Source: Glandiceps talaboti
Taxonomy: Eukaryota; Hemichordata; Enteropneusta; Spengelidae
NCBI RefSeq assembly: GCF_964340395.1
Contig: NC_135553.1
Span: 25,604,449-25,629,448, forward strand
Direction: 5' to 3'
Length of the DNA stretch: 25,000 bases
Part shown: piece by piece, positions 1 to 25,000 of the stretch
Position numbering within the stretch: position 1 is the first letter of the stretch
Layout of the letters: each line of letters starts with the position of its first letter
The notes under the pieces: model-generated
Database searches by the model: none
The model's input: only the letters and a program-made list of their open reading frames with translations
Told to the model about the DNA's origin: nothing
Translations under genes and position numbers: made by a program

Positions 1-716
1 TGAACTGAATTGAAATTTATTCCACCAGAAAAGAAATATATATACGCAATCTTTGAACAATTTTATGACATATGACTATGAAAGACAATAAAAGTTGAAA
101 AGAATCTTGCATTGTTGACGGTGTCATTACAGTGTCACAAAAATAAGTTCAAGACACTCAAAGTTTTGTTTCAATGACAAATAGATAGAATGCACCCCTC
201 TGATCGGGTCATGATGAGTGTAGAAATCACTTTGATATAAACAAAAATTCAAGTTTTCCAATCTTTCAAAACTAGCACCTGGTAAAATAGCTGACGATAG
301 GATAACAATAGAAGGTCAAAGGTCATATTAGGTACTTATAGTGGTATAAATCCTAGCAGTTGTCATTGGCTTAGCTTCTAAGATACAATCATACCTCAGA
401 TATCCTAGAAATGCAAGTCTTGGTAAACCTAATTTCAAAAACGTATCATAGCACAGTGAAGAACTTTAGTTGGACCATTTCTCTTAACATTTCTCTAAAC
501 TACATCAAAGTGATGTTTTGATTACATCACATACTTGATCCAACTTGAATCATGTTGAAAGTGCTCTTTGTTGTTTATTAAGTATAAGATAGAAATTGTT
601 TACTACAGGACTGACTACATTGAGAAACCACAAAGACATAGTTGTGTGCAAGTGGAGCAGTGTGATTTCATTATTGAATGCACAACTTATTTTGTTTTTG
701 TTCTTTTGTGTTACAG
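1..716 (+). other. Intron or upstream sequence before the first visible exon
   Basis: No coding exon could be supported here. The sequence is AT-rich without a convincing repeat. An ATG at 552 opens only nine codons before a TAA, and the open frame that runs into the WSC exon has no ATG. The last 40 bases are a strong T-rich polypyrimidine tract ending in AG at 716, which marks this as the 3' end of an intron. Confidence 0.7.
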
Positions 717-24541
<23,825 letters not shown>

Positions 24542-25000
24542 GTAAGAAAGACAGAATTTTTGTCTTTTTTTATTCTGTAAACTCTTAATATTGGGGAATA
24601 TGAAGTACAGCATAGAAACACAAAATATATAATATATAGATTTATTCAAAGGAATAAGGATGTAATAAGTTATTACTCAGAGTTTCATGCTTCAAGTGAT
24701 CTTCAGACAACAAAATTGGGATTGTCAATGTCGCTACATGCACTTATACTTACACTTATAATGTGTGTGTGTGCGTATGTGTGTGTGTGTATGTGTGTGT
24801 ATGTGTATGTGTGTGTATGTGTGTGCGTGTGTGTGTGTGCATGCGTGTGTATGTGTGTATGTATGTGTGTGTGTATGTGTATGTGTGTGCGTGTGTGTGT
24901 GTATGTGTGCGTGTGTTTGTGTGTGTTTGTGTGTGTTTGTGTTAATATATTCAATAACCCATGACTTCTATAATGCACACATACTAATGTCAATATCACA
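24542..25000 (+). repeat. Intron after exon Q with imperfect TG-rich microsatellite
   Basis: The intron starts gtaaga and continues to the window end. An imperfect (TG)n array with TATG, TGCG and TTTG interruptions occupies about 24762-24942. Long open frames across it on both strands are repeat artefacts. No exon is seen in the remainder. Confidence 0.9.

Noticed and set aside
552-583. Short ATG frame MLKVLFVVY followed by a GT as a possible first exon with signal peptide
   Set aside because: An in-frame TAA precedes the GT, so it cannot splice in frame into exon A.

Overview
This window is one animal gene seen from the inside. Seventeen coding exons on the + strand, between about position 717 and 24541, join without a single phase conflict into roughly 3,425 codons of a polycystin-1 (PKD1-type) protein. 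The protein reads, in order: WSC domain, PKD domain I, a cysteine-rich linker, fifteen further PKD domains in one 5.08-kb exon, the REJ module, a GAIN-like region with a complete GPS autoproteolysis motif, transmembrane segment 1, a PLAT/LH2 domain, transmembrane segments 2 and 3, a long cytoplasmic loop, and transmembrane segments 4 and 5. The N-terminal exons (start codon, signal peptide, any leucine-rich repeats) lie before the window. The exons for the last membrane segments and the C-terminal tail lie after it. No other gene, RNA gene or antisense gene could be supported.

The organism is a multicellular animal: spliced gene, GT-AG introns of 234 to 3,464 bp, polycystin-1 architecture. 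The AT-rich sequence, marine-invertebrate-like interspersed repeats and many microsatellites fit a non-vertebrate metazoan (invertebrate deuterostome or lophotrochozoan). The phylum cannot be settled from the sequence alone.

Layout: 1-716 upstream intron; 717-2561 two exons (WSC, PKD I, linker); 3110-8193 giant PKD/REJ exon; 8194-11657 the longest intron, filled with interspersed repeats; 11658-16129 four exons (REJ to GAIN) with a tandem triplication and a 48-bp minisatellite after them; 16783-17035 GPS exon; 17492-19626 TM1, PLAT, TM2-3, interrupted by a 15-copy 58-bp minisatellite; 20543-24059 seven small exons of the cytoplasmic loop, one of them only 23 nt; 24294-24541 TM4-5; then intron with a TG-rich microsatellite to the end.

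The vertebrate counterpart is a large ciliary-membrane glycoprotein that is cleaved at its GPS and partners polycystin-2. What is seen here (GPS, PLAT next to TM1, membrane segments) is compatible with that role, but function in this animal is inferred.

The most unusual signal is not the protein. At least four exon boundaries have been copied in tandem, so that exon ends together with their splice sites recur several times in the neighbouring intron. The copied splice sites that can be read through lead to frameshifts or stops. Other points are a missing C-type lectin module at the place where vertebrate PKD1 carries one, CpG-decay signatures in the 58-bp array, and an interspersed repeat whose monomers carry a conserved hairpin made of TCAAGGTCA-like sites.
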